From: Bog-473 sp963850095
GTDB taxonomy: Bacteria > Actinomycetota > Acidimicrobiia > Acidimicrobiales > RAAP-2
DNA length: 64,000 nt
Assembly (NCBI GenBank): GCA_963850095.1
Contig: CAWKJX010000013.1
Coordinates: forward strand, 186,001-250,000
Reading direction: 5' to 3'
Shown here: positions 10,297 through 18,267 of the stretch, in pieces
Position numbering within the stretch: position 1 is the stretch's first letter
How the letters are laid out: each line of letters begins with the position of its first letter
Program-made: the position numbers and the translations under genes
Notes under the pieces: model-generated
What the model was told of the DNA's origin: nothing
The model's input: the letters and a program-made list of their open reading frames with translations, nothing else
Database searches by the model: none

Positions 10297-11480
10297 GGCG
10301 CCAGCCCCGGAGCCACCCCCGGCGGCAGCTCGAGGCCTTGGGGCACCGGAGTGCCGAGAGCCAGCGCGGCCGACCAGGCGCGGGTGCGCACGTCCTCGGC
10401 ATCGGAACCACAGACCGTCACGTGTCCCAGTTTGCGTCCTGGTCTGGGCCCCTTGCCATACAGATGCACGTGGGCGCCCTCGACCTCGAGCCCCCGGACC
10501 AGCAACCGGGCCGGATCCTCGCCCGCATCACCGCCGAAGACGTTGACGCTGGCCACGTACGGGTGGGCCAGAGCGGTCGCCCCCAGGGGCAGGTCCAGCA
10601 CGCCCCGCAGATGGTTCTCGAACTGGGAGGTGACGGACCCCTCAATCGTCCAGTGCCCCGAGTTGTGTGGCCGGGTGGCCACCTCGTTGACCAGCAGCCG
10701 GCCACCCGTCCAGAACAGCTCGACCGCCAGCACCCCCGTGGCCCCGACCAGGCCCGCCACCCGCTGGCCCAGGTCAGCCGCCTCCGCGACGACGGCCCGG
10801 GGCAGCCGGCCCGGCACCAGCACCTCGCGGCAGACACCGCCGATCTGCGCCGTCTCGACCGCCGGCCAGGCCGCCGACTCGCCCGAGGGGCGCCGGGCCA
10901 CCAGGACGGCCAGCTCGGCCTCGAGCGGCACCAGTTCCTCCACCACGATGCGCCCGGCGACGGCGGAGATCACCGCCTCGGCTTCGGCCTGTTCCTGCAC
11001 GGGCCAGACACCCTTGCCGTCGTAGCCGCCGCGGGCGGCCTTGAGCATGACCGGCCACCCGTGGTCCGAGCCGAACTTGGCCACGGCCTCGGCGGCGTCG
11101 GGCCCCGGGTCCACCACGGCGTAGGCGGGGACGGCGATGCCGGCTTCGTCGAGCACGACGCGCATGTGCGCCTTGTCGACGGCGAACTCCAGGGTGGCCG
11201 GCCCGGGCCGCACCGCGGTGCCCTCGGCCACCAGGTCGCCCACCAGGTCGAGGTCGACCTGCTCGTGGTCGAAGGTCACCACGCCGCAGCGCTCGGCCAG
11301 TGCGCGCAGCGCCGCCCGGTCGGACGGCGTGCCCACCAGGACCTCGGCCGCCACGGCACAGGCGGCATCATCGGCGTGCTCGGCCAGCACGGCCATGGAG
11401 AGACCCAGGGCGCTGGCGGCTTCGCCGGCCATCCGCGCCAGCTGGCCGGCCCCGACGAACCCGACGTCGTGGGCGCTCAG
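10293..11480 (-). CDS. purK: N5-carboxyaminoimidazole ribonucleotide synthase, probable CTG start
   Basis: PurK is an ATP-grasp enzyme making N5-CAIR from AIR, ATP and bicarbonate. Seen are the ATP-grasp segments KAARGGYDGKGVW and VVEELVPLEAELAVLVAR, and the C-terminal NEVATRPHNSGHWTIEG signature. The first ATG (11432) would delete the nucleotide-binding start. The conserved GFVGAGQLARM lies upstream in the same frame, and between it and the stop at 11508-11510 the only start-like codon is CTG at 11480. A GGAGG Shine-Dalgarno lies 8 nt before that CTG. This gives 395 residues, normal for PurK. Confidence 0.9.
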   Translation of the reverse strand: MSAHDVGFVGAGQLARMAGEAASALGLSMAVLAEHADDAACAVAAEVLVGTPSDRAALRALAERCGVVTFDHEQVDLDLVGDLVAEGTAVRPGPATLEFAVDKAHMRVVLDEAGIAVPAYAVVDPGPDAAEAVAKFGSDHGWPVMLKAARGGYDGKGVWPVQEQAEAEAVISAVAGRIVVEELVPLEAELAVLVARRPSGESAAWPAVETAQIGGVCREVLVPGRLPRAVVAEAADLGQRVAGLVGATGVLAVELFWTGGRLLVNEVATRPHNSGHWTIEGSVTSQFENHLRGVLDLPLGATALAHPYVASVNVFGGDAGEDPARLLVRGLEVEGAHVHLYGKGPRPGRKLGHVTVCGSDAEDVRTRAWSAALALGTPVPQGLELPPGVAPGLAP

Positions 11481-11560
11481 CTCGCTCGCCTCCGCGCGTG
11501 GATTCGCCTAGACAGGGGGGTGGGCACAACCGGCAGACTACGTGAGGAGGACAGCGGCTC

Positions 11561-12487
11561 ATGGCAAAGGCCCTGCGCATCGGGAGCATGATCGAGACGG
11601 AGCGGCCGATCACCGACATCGTGGGGCAGGTGCGCCGCGTGGCCGACGCCGGCTTCCACCACGCCTTCGCCAGCCAGATCTTCGGTCTGGACGCCTTGAC
11701 GCTGCTGGCGGCGGTGGGGGCGGAGGTGCCCGGGATTGAGCTGGGGACGGCCGTGGTGCCCGTCCAGGCCCGCCATCCGATGATGCTGGCCCAGCAGGCG
11801 CTGACCGTGCAGGCGCTGACGGGCGACCGGCTGCTGCTCGGCATCGGGCTGTCGCATCAGGTCGTCGTCGAGAACATGTGGGGCATGAGCTACGCCAAGC
11901 CGGGCTCATACATGCGCGAGTACCTCGCCTCGCTCATGCCGCTGCTGCACGGGGAGACCGTGCACAGCGACGGCGAGCAGGTGACCACGCACGCCTTCGC
12001 CCCGCTCGACATCCGTGGGGTGAGCGCGCCGCCTGTGCTGGTGGCCGCGCTCGGGCCGGCCATGTTGAAGCTGGCCGGCACGGTGGCCGACGGCACCATC
12101 ACCTGGATGACGGGGACGAGGACGATCGGCTCGCACATCGCGCCGGGCATCCGCGCCGCGGCCGAGGCGGCGGGCCGGCCCGAGCCCCGGGTCGTCGTGG
12201 CCCTGCCCGTCGTGGTGACCGAGAACGTCGACGGCGCCAAGGAGCGGGTCAACGAGCTGTTCTCCATCTACCCGAATCTGCCCTCGTACCGGGCGATGCT
12301 CGACAAGGAAGGGGCTGACGCGGCGGCCGACATCGCCTTCATCGGTGACGAGGAGAGCGTGGTGGCGTCCGTGGACCGGCTGGCCGATGCGGGTGCGACC
12401 GACTTCGTGGTCGGTGTCGTGGGGGACGAGGCCGAGCGGGCGCGGGGCTTCACGCTGATGAGCGAACTGGCACGCACCCGCGCCTGA
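11561..12487 (+). CDS. LLM-class F420-dependent oxidoreductase
   Basis: A 308-residue luciferase-like monooxygenase-fold protein of the actinobacterial F420-binding type. It has the TIM-barrel strand pattern IELGTAVVPVQARHPMMLAQQ, LLLGIGLSH, and the C-terminal FIGDEESV block. An AGGAGG-containing leader (GTGAGGAGGACAGCGGCTC) precedes the ATG. These enzymes reduce or oxidise diverse small molecules with F420H2; substrate and direction cannot be read from sequence. It diverges from purK across an 80-bp gap and appears monocistronic. Confidence 0.82.
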   Translation: MAKALRIGSMIETERPITDIVGQVRRVADAGFHHAFASQIFGLDALTLLAAVGAEVPGIELGTAVVPVQARHPMMLAQQALTVQALTGDRLLLGIGLSHQVVVENMWGMSYAKPGSYMREYLASLMPLLHGETVHSDGEQVTTHAFAPLDIRGVSAPPVLVAALGPAMLKLAGTVADGTITWMTGTRTIGSHIAPGIRAAAEAAGRPEPRVVVALPVVVTENVDGAKERVNELFSIYPNLPSYRAMLDKEGADAAADIAFIGDEESVVASVDRLADAGATDFVVGVVGDEAERARGFTLMSELARTRA

Positions 12488-12502
12488 CGCGGCCGACTCC
12501 GC

Positions 12503-13103
12503 TCAGCGGAACAGCTTGGTGTACTTGAACTCGTTCAGGTCGGGCTGGGCGTCGAAGAGGTCGATCACGCCCTCAATGGTGCGGCGAGCCAGCGCGGCAT
12601 CACCCAGAGGCCGGCTCATGAGGCGTACGAACACGGCCTGACCGTCGACCACGAAGGTGGGCACGCCGAAGGCCTCCCACTCGCCGACCGCCTGCTCGTG
12701 CGCGGCGCGGATTTCGGCCACGGGCGCGCCGGTCCTGACCTCGGCCAGCACCTTGTCGCCGGGCAGGCCGACCCGGTCCAGCACGCCGCCGACGACGGCC
12801 GTCCTCGCGCAGGTCGAGCCCCTCGTCGTGACGCGCCGCGAACAGCGCCACGTGCGCGGCGAGGAACTGATCGGGGTACTGGTCGCGCACCACGACGCCG
12901 GCGGCCAGCGCCATCAGGTCAGGCGCCTTCTCCGGGTCGTCCCACACCGGCGTCCCGCCCTCGGGCACGTGGATCTGGCTCAACGAGAAGGGGAGGAAGG
13001 TCACGTCCCAGTCGGCCCCGTCGGCCAGGGCGGCCACCAGATGCTCATGCGCGTTGCGGGCGAAGGGACAGCGGTAATCCCAGTTGACGGAGAAGGGCTT
13101 CAT
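12503..13103 (-). CDS. DsbA-family (FrnE-like) thioredoxin-fold protein, frameshifted
   Basis: The product resembles mycothiol-dependent nitroreductase/FrnE proteins of the DsbA family. The N-terminal half (MKPFSVNWDYRCPFARNAHE to HDEGLDLRED) and C-terminal half (LDRVGLPGDKVLAEV through VPTFVVDG to the end) are in different frames. One extra base near 12797-12800 joins them as RED-AVVGGVLDRVG. The active-site region reads CPFA, so the resolving cysteine of CxxC is absent. The cis-Pro loop GVPTFVV is present. The ATG overlaps the PAP2 stop (ATGA). Confidence 0.75.
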
Positions 13104-13696
13104 AGTCTCTTCAACACGACGCTGCGGCGGCCCATTCCCTTCCCCAAGGCCAGGGCCCGACGACGGGTGCGCCGGGTACCCGGGGTGACCAGGTTCACCA
13201 GCGGCCGCAGGCCCAGGCCGAGCACGGAGCCGATGGCGGCGCCGCCGATGACATCGGTCGGGTGGTGCGCCCGCAGGTGCACCCGGCTGGCCGCCACGGC
13301 CGATGCGAACCCGACGTTGGCCATGGTCTGGGCGTCGGTGTCGGCCAGCACGAAGGCGGTGCAGAAGGCGGCCAGGGTGTGGCCGCTCGGGAAGCTGCTG
13401 CTCGTCGGGGCGCGGACCGTGGCGGCCAGGTGGTCGTCTGGTCGCTGGCGCTCGACCGACGCCTTCACCGCCCGGCTCACGAGCAGCGACGAGAAGCCGG
13501 CGGCACCGAGGGCGACGACGGCCCGACGCCGGTCCGGTCCCTTCCGCCGCATTTTGACCAGGCCCAGGAGGACCCAGACCAGCCCGTAGTCGGCCAGGTT
13601 GGAGACGCCGGCGGCGGCGGCATCGACGCGGGGGTTGCCCCGCAAGGGCTCGAAGGCGGCGTCGACCGCGTCGTCGATGTCGCTCATGGTGGTCAT
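13100..13696 (-). CDS. PAP2-superfamily membrane phosphatase
   Basis: A lipid-phosphate or undecaprenyl-pyrophosphate phosphatase-like protein. The three PAP2 motifs are intact: KASVERQRPDD, SSSFPSGHTLAA, and SRVHLRAHHPTDVIGG with the catalytic His pair. The MTTMSDIDD start at 13696 was chosen because it begins 2 nt past the upstream gene; ATG 13687 is possible. The remaining 198 residues carry four to five hydrophobic helices. It is the middle gene of a nuclease-PAP2-DsbA transcription unit. Confidence 0.85.
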   Translation of the reverse strand: MTTMSDIDDAVDAAFEPLRGNPRVDAAAAGVSNLADYGLVWVLLGLVKMRRKGPDRRRAVVALGAAGFSSLLVSRAVKASVERQRPDDHLAATVRAPTSSSFPSGHTLAAFCTAFVLADTDAQTMANVGFASAVAASRVHLRAHHPTDVIGGAAIGSVLGLGLRPLVNLVTPGTRRTRRRALALGKGMGRRSVVLKRL

Positions 13697-13698
13697 CG

Positions 13699-14472
13699 TC
13701 AGGCGGCGGCGAACGCGGGGCAGGCCGCCTTGAACGCGCAGTAGTTGCACAGCGGCCCGACCTGGGGCCGGAAGTCCTCGGTGTCGCAGGCCCGCTCAAT
13801 GGCGGACCACACGGCCACGGTGCGCCGGCGCTGCCCCCTGATGGTCTGCGCCGTCGCCGCGGTGGAGATGGCGACGGGCTCGCGCAGGTGCAGCAGACGG
13901 ACCTCGGCCGGCGGCCGGCCCAGCGCGCTCTCGCACAGCAGGGCGTAGGTCTGGACACCGACCAGGCTGCTGCGCTCGTAGCGTTCGGACGGCGCCCGCC
14001 CGGTCTTGTAGTCGACGACGATCAGGCTGCCATCGGGGGCGACGTCGAGCCGGTCGATCTTGCCCCGCAGCCGCATGCCGTCGACCACCGTCTCCACTCC
14101 GAGTTCGACCGCGACCGCCCGCACGTCGTTCGGATCCTCGAGGGAGAAGTAGTTGTCGACGAGCGCCCGGGCGTCGGCCAGGAACGCCGCCGCCTCGTCG
14201 GCCGGCAACGCCAGCTCCGTGAACTCCTCGTCGGTCTGGAGCTCGTCCCAGGCCCGGTCCAGCTCGGCGTCGGCGGCGTGGCGCGTGCGCGCGCCGGCCG
14301 GGTGGTGCCAGAAGAGGCCCTCGAGCGCGGCGTGCACGAGCGTGCCCTTGACGGCGGGCGGGGACGGGGGCTCGGGCCGGTGCTCAATCTGGGAGAACCG
14401 GAAGGCCAGCGCGCAGTTGGTGAAGGCCGCCACCTTGGAGGGGCTGAGCGTACGCGGCAGGTCGAGCGCCAT
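13699..14472 (-). CDS. RecB/Cas4-like PD-(D/E)XK nuclease
   Basis: A stand-alone 257-residue nuclease of the RecB/AddB C-terminal type. Motifs: the N-terminal LSPSKVAAFTNC, VKGTLVHAALEGLF (the conserved G..vH..LE helix), GKIDRLDVAPDGSLIVVDYKTG with catalytic Asp, Asp and Lys, then a QTYALL helix. Four cysteines (C in FTNCALAF and three in LCNYCAFKAAC) match the 4Fe-4S site of AddB and Cas4. No helicase or CRISPR locus is nearby. TATCCT sits 6 nt before the ATG, suggesting a leaderless message. A DNA-repair exonuclease is the best guess. Confidence 0.82.
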   Translation of the reverse strand: MALDLPRTLSPSKVAAFTNCALAFRFSQIEHRPEPPSPPAVKGTLVHAALEGLFWHHPAGARTRHAADAELDRAWDELQTDEEFTELALPADEAAAFLADARALVDNYFSLEDPNDVRAVAVELGVETVVDGMRLRGKIDRLDVAPDGSLIVVDYKTGRAPSERYERSSLVGVQTYALLCESALGRPPAEVRLLHLREPVAISTAATAQTIRGQRRRTVAVWSAIERACDTEDFRPQVGPLCNYCAFKAACPAFAAA

Positions 14473-14478
14473 GGCACG

Positions 14479-14484
14479 AGGATA
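14479..14484 (-). promoter_or_regulatory. Putative -10 box TATCCT for the nuclease-PAP2-DsbA unit
   Basis: On the minus strand TATCCT lies 6 nt before the ATG at 14472, with no Shine-Dalgarno between them. Confidence 0.4.
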
Positions 14485-14555
14485 CGGCCGGGTTCAGACA
14501 GGCACGCGGCATGCTCCCGAGGCGGTAGAAAAGAGGCCGATGAGTCCCGATATCC

Positions 14556-14870
14556 GTGGCCTGGGCCGACGCCGTTGCCGCCGTGCCGGCCGTGCTCGCC
14601 GTGGCTGACCTGCGCCGCAACCCACGCTGGGCCGGCCTGCAGCCCGGCGACCCCGTCCAGGTGGACGGCACCCGCCTGCGCGGCGCATCGTGGCAGTTCG
14701 TGGCCCACGTCACCAACGACGAGACGGGCGACGAGTGGGTCGAGGTGGTCGGCGGCCGGGCGGGTGACCGGGCCGTGCGGTCGTTCCTTCCCGCCCAGCT
14801 CTACGCGCCGTCGGCGCGGCCCGGTCGTGACCCGTCGCTGGCCGACGCCCCTGGCCTCCCGCTCACCTGA
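14556..14870 (+). CDS. Small hypothetical protein, start uncertain
   Basis: An unrecognised 104-residue protein with a compact beta-rich core (GDPVQVDGTRLRGASWQFVAHV, EWVEVVGGRAGDRAVRSF). It ends just before the GNAT gene and is probably cotranscribed with it. The GTG at 14556 has no ribosome-binding site. An ATG at 14540 preceded by AAAAGAGGCC would give MSPDIR in a different frame and could be the true start if one base is missing between 14546 and 14558. Confidence 0.55.
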   Translation: MAWADAVAAVPAVLAVADLRRNPRWAGLQPGDPVQVDGTRLRGASWQFVAHVTNDETGDEWVEVVGGRAGDRAVRSFLPAQLYAPSARPGRDPSLADAPGLPLT

Positions 14871-14874
14871 TCGG

Positions 14875-15435
14875 ATGGACGGTCCGGGCGTCCCCACACT
14901 GACCACGGCGCGGCTGGTGCTCCGCCCCTTCAGCCGGGCCGACCTCGATGCGCTGGTGCCCATTCACGCCGAACCCTCGTTCTGGTGGTACCCGCTGCGC
15001 AGCGCCATGTCGGAGGACGAGACCGCCGCCTTCCTGGCGCGGGTCATAGAGCGCTACGACACCGACGGCTTCGGCGTGGAGGCCCTGGTCGACCGGGAAA
15101 GCGGTGCCCTGATCGGGTGGGCCGGCCTGGCCGTGCCGCACTTCCTGCCCGAGATCCTCCCGGCCGTGGAGGTGGGGTGGCGCCTGGCCGCGTCCCACCG
15201 CGGGCGCGGGCTGGCCACCGAGGCCGGCTCGGCCGCCGTGCGGTGGGGCTTCACCGAGGGCGGGCTCGAGCGCATCGTCAGCATCTACGAGCCCGAGAAC
15301 GCGGCGTCCGGCCGGGTGATGAAGAAGCTCGGCTTCACCCACTGCCTCACCACGAAGGGCCGGCTGCACGGCGAGCAGATCGACGTCCTGGAGTTGACCC
15401 GGGACCGCTGGCGCGAGCTCGGCGCCCATGGGTGA
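14875..15435 (+). CDS. GNAT acetyltransferase (RimJ/RimL-like)
   Basis: A 186-residue GNAT-fold N-acetyltransferase. The N-terminal LTTARLVLRPFSRADLDAL is typical of the RimJ/RimL subgroup (Acetyltransf_3). The acetyl-CoA pyrophosphate loop is SHRGRGLATEA near residue 104, followed by ENAASGRVMKKLGF. The acceptor could be a protein N-terminus, antibiotic or metabolite. Its stop overlaps the thioesterase start by 8 nt. Confidence 0.85.
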   Translation: MDGPGVPTLTTARLVLRPFSRADLDALVPIHAEPSFWWYPLRSAMSEDETAAFLARVIERYDTDGFGVEALVDRESGALIGWAGLAVPHFLPEILPAVEVGWRLAASHRGRGLATEAGSAAVRWGFTEGGLERIVSIYEPENAASGRVMKKLGFTHCLTTKGRLHGEQIDVLELTRDRWRELGAHG

Positions 15436-16270
15436 CGTCGACGTCCAGACCACGCCCGCCCTCGAGGGGGAGGACGGGCGCTACACGGCCATGGTGCACC
15501 AGGACTGGGAGATCTGGGGACCCTGCGGCGGGTACGTGGCCGCCATTGCGCTGCGGGCGGCGGGGGCGGAGAGCCCCTTCGCCCGACCGGCCAGCTTCTT
15601 CTGCCACTACCTGTCCGTGGCGGCCTTCGAGCCGGTCGACCTCGTCGTCACGCCGCTGCGCAGCGGGCGCACCGTGTTGGCCCAGCGCGTCCACATGACC
15701 CAGCACGGCCGACCGGTGCTCGAGGCGATGGTGTGGTCGGTCGGCGAGGTGGCCGGCCTGGAGCACGAGGATGTGATCCCACCGGAGGTGGACGACCCCG
15801 ACCACGTGCCGGTCCGCACCATGGGGCCACCGCCCGGCGACGAGGTACCCCGCCCGCCCTTTCGCTTCTGGGACAACTTCGAGCAGCGACCACTGGAATG
15901 GATCGAAAACGACGACTGGCCGCCGCCCGGTCCGCTCCCGCCGACGTGGCGGACCTGGGTGCGCTACCGCGAGACCAGCGCGGTGGACGACCCCTGGGCC
16001 GACGCGGCCCGGTTGGTGGTCGTGCTCGACGTCGGCAGCTGGCCGGCCGGCCATCGCCCCCACGTCCACCGCGAGCACGGGTTCATCGCACCCAGCCTCG
16101 ACCTCTACGCGTCGTTCCAGGATCCCCGCGGCTCGTCCGGGTGGCTCCTGCTCGACGCCCACTCTCCGGTGGCGCGGGACGGCCTGCTCTCGTGGACCGG
16201 GCGCGTGTGGTCCGAGCAGCGCTCGCTGCTGGCGAGCGGGGGCGGCCAGGCCGTGTTCCGCCACACGTAA
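15428..16270 (+). CDS. Acyl-CoA thioesterase (double hotdog, TesB-like)
   Basis: A 280-residue thioesterase-family protein with two tandem hotdog domains. The first has WGPCGGYVAAIALRAA, the substrate-binding helix of this family, and FFCHYLSVAAFEPVDLVV. The second ends with WLLLDAHSPVARDGLLSW and GRVWSEQ, the usual C-terminal block. It would hydrolyse acyl-CoAs to free acid and CoA. It lies next to, and convergent with, the acyl-CoA dehydrogenase gene, so a link to the neighbouring acyl-CoA pathway is plausible but unproven. Confidence 0.85.
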   Translation: MGDVDVQTTPALEGEDGRYTAMVHQDWEIWGPCGGYVAAIALRAAGAESPFARPASFFCHYLSVAAFEPVDLVVTPLRSGRTVLAQRVHMTQHGRPVLEAMVWSVGEVAGLEHEDVIPPEVDDPDHVPVRTMGPPPGDEVPRPPFRFWDNFEQRPLEWIENDDWPPPGPLPPTWRTWVRYRETSAVDDPWADAARLVVVLDVGSWPAGHRPHVHREHGFIAPSLDLYASFQDPRGSSGWLLLDAHSPVARDGLLSWTGRVWSEQRSLLASGGGQAVFRHT

Positions 16271-16292
16271 CGGCGCGGCCCACCGACGGCCC

Positions 16293-17441
16293 TCACTCAG
16301 CCGTGTAGCCGTCCATGCGGGCGAGGATGCGCAGCATGATTTCGTCGGCCCCGGCGCCGATGGAGTCCAGCCGGGTGTCGCGGAAGTAGCGCGAGGTCCA
16401 GTGCTCGCCCATGTAGCCGATCCCACCATGGAACTGCACCGCCCAATCGGCCACCTCGCGCTGCAACCGGGAGCCGAGCAGCTTGCCGATGGTGGCGTAG
16501 CGGGTGGCGTCCTCTCCCTGCACCACCGCGTCGGCGCACGTGCGGGCGTAGTGGCGCAGGACGTCGTGGCGCGCCGAGAGCTCGGCCAGCACGAACTGCA
16601 GGTGCTGGTTGGCCAACAAAGGGGCGCCGAAGGCCCGGCGCTCGCGCAGGTAGGCCTTCGTGCGCTCGAGGGCCAGCTCAATCGACCCCACCTGCTTGTA
16701 GAAGGTGATCAGCCGCTCGGCCTGGAACTGCGCCATCTGCTGCTGGAAGCCGCGGCCGACCTCCCCGATGGTGTTGGCCACGGGGACCCGCACGTCGCTG
16801 AAGGAGAGTTCGGCCGTGTCGCTGGACCACATGCCCAGCTTCTCGAGCTTGCGCGAGACGGCGACGCCCTCGAGGGCCGTGGGCACCACTATGAGCGACA
16901 TGCCCCCGTACCCCGGTTCCTCGGCGGTGCGCGCCAGCAGGCAGAGCCAATCGGCCTGGGTCCCGTTGGTGATGTAGAGCTTGGCCCCGTTGATGACCCA
17001 CTCGTCACCGTCGCGCACGGCGCGGGTCCGGATGCCGGCCACGTCGCTGCCGGCGTCCGGCTCGGTCACGGCGATCGAGGTCACCACCTCGCCGCGGATG
17101 GCTGGGGCCAAATACCGCTCCTTGAGCTCGACTGAGCCGTACCGCGCCAGCGCGGGCGTGGCCATGGACATCTGCACCGCCATGGCCATCGGCACCCCAC
17201 CGCAGCTGATGCGCCCCATCTCCTCGCCGGCGATCAAGGTGTAGGTGTGGTCGGCCCCCATGCCCCCGTAGGCCTCGTCGTACTCGAGGCCGAAGAGCCC
17301 CACGGCCGCCAGCTTGGGGAAGAGCTGGTGGGCCGGGAAGATGCGGGCCGCCTCCCACTCGTCGACGTGGGGCTCGATTTCGCGCTCGAAGAGGTCCCGG
17401 AGCGTCTTGCGGAAGAGCTGGTGCTCGTCGGTCTCGATCAC
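16293..17441 (-). CDS. Acyl-CoA dehydrogenase
   Basis: A 382-residue flavin-dependent acyl-CoA dehydrogenase that introduces the alpha,beta double bond into an acyl-CoA. Seen: AVTEPDAGSDVAGIRT (FAD/substrate signature), GAKLYITNGTQADW, VQFHGGIGYMGEHWTSRYFRD (second signature), and the C-terminal SIGAGADEIMLRILAR with the catalytic-base region. The GTG at 17441 was chosen because homology begins at IETDEHQLFRKTLRDLF; the frame stays open far upstream without resemblance. It diverges from the hydratase/carboxylase operon across 64 bp, so the two units may share control. Confidence 0.92.
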   Translation of the reverse strand: MIETDEHQLFRKTLRDLFEREIEPHVDEWEAARIFPAHQLFPKLAAVGLFGLEYDEAYGGMGADHTYTLIAGEEMGRISCGGVPMAMAVQMSMATPALARYGSVELKERYLAPAIRGEVVTSIAVTEPDAGSDVAGIRTRAVRDGDEWVINGAKLYITNGTQADWLCLLARTAEEPGYGGMSLIVVPTALEGVAVSRKLEKLGMWSSDTAELSFSDVRVPVANTIGEVGRGFQQQMAQFQAERLITFYKQVGSIELALERTKAYLRERRAFGAPLLANQHLQFVLAELSARHDVLRHYARTCADAVVQGEDATRYATIGKLLGSRLQREVADWAVQFHGGIGYMGEHWTSRYFRDTRLDSIGAGADEIMLRILARMDGYTAE

Positions 17442-17491
17442 CGCTCGAACGCTACCACCGCCAATTTTCCGTTCTCCCGGGTGCCGCCCCC

Positions 17492-17497
17492 TACACT
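17492..17497 (+). promoter_or_regulatory. Putative -10 box TACACT for the hydratase-carboxylase operon
   Basis: TACACT lies 8 nt before the GTG at 17506 with no Shine-Dalgarno. The whole divergent region to the acyl-CoA dehydrogenase start is only 64 bp. Confidence 0.4.
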
Positions 17498-17505
17498 CCG
17501 CATCC

Positions 17506-18267
17506 GTGACGGATGCGTTGGTCGGCGTGCAGCACAGCCACGGCGTCCGCACCATCACCCTGGACTCGCCCGCCAATCGCAACGCATTGTCGTCGCGGTT
17601 GCTCGACGAGCTGGCCCAGGCGTTGCGTGACGCAACCACCGACGCCGAGGTGCGTGCGCTGGTGCTGACCGGCACGGGCACCGTGTTCTGCTCGGGGGCC
17701 GACCTCTCCGAGAGGGGGTCGGGTGCCCCCACCCGCATGCCCGAGATCCTGACCGCCATCGTCGAGAGCCCGGTCCCCGTCGTCGCCCGCGTCAACGGCC
17801 ACGCCCGGGCGGGCGGCATCGGTCTCATCGCGGCGGCCGACCTGGCCGCGGCCCCGGCCCACGCCACCTTCGGCTTCAGCGAGGTCCGCGTCGGCGTCGC
17901 CCCGGCCATGATCCTCGTCCCGGCCCTGCGGGTGGCCGACCGCCGGTTCCTGTCCCGCGCCGTGCTGACCGGGGAGCCCTTCACGGCCGGCGAGGCTGCC
18001 GCCGCGGGGTTGTTGACCGCGGTGCTCGAGGACGTCGCCGCCCTCGACGACTGGGTGGGGACCCAACTCGAGTCCGTGCGCAGGTCGGCGCCCGGCGCGG
18101 TCGGCGCCACCAAGGCGCTGCTGCGCTCGCTGCCGGGCCAGGAGTGGACCGACGGGCTCGAGGCGGCGGCGGCCGTGTCGGCCACGCTCTTCGCCGGTGC
18201 CGAGGCGGCCGAGGGCATGGACGCCTTCCTCGAGAAGCGCAAGCCGTCCTGGGACACGACGCCGTGA
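17506..18267 (+). CDS. Enoyl-CoA hydratase/isomerase family protein
   Basis: A 253-residue crotonase-fold enzyme. The oxyanion-hole segments are VFCSGADLSER and NGHARAGGIGLIAAADLA. The catalytic Glu positions of classical hydratases are not clearly conserved (FSEVRVGVAPAM), so hydratase, isomerase or lyase activity remains open; methylglutaconyl-CoA-type hydratases look similar. The start is GTG 17506 after TACACT. Its TGA overlaps the carboxyltransferase GTG (GTGA). It is the first gene of a four-gene catabolic operon. Confidence 0.88.
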   Translation: MTDALVGVQHSHGVRTITLDSPANRNALSSRLLDELAQALRDATTDAEVRALVLTGTGTVFCSGADLSERGSGAPTRMPEILTAIVESPVPVVARVNGHARAGGIGLIAAADLAAAPAHATFGFSEVRVGVAPAMILVPALRVADRRFLSRAVLTGEPFTAGEAAAAGLLTAVLEDVAALDDWVGTQLESVRRSAPGAVGATKALLRSLPGQEWTDGLEAAAAVSATLFAGAEAAEGMDAFLEKRKPSWDTTP

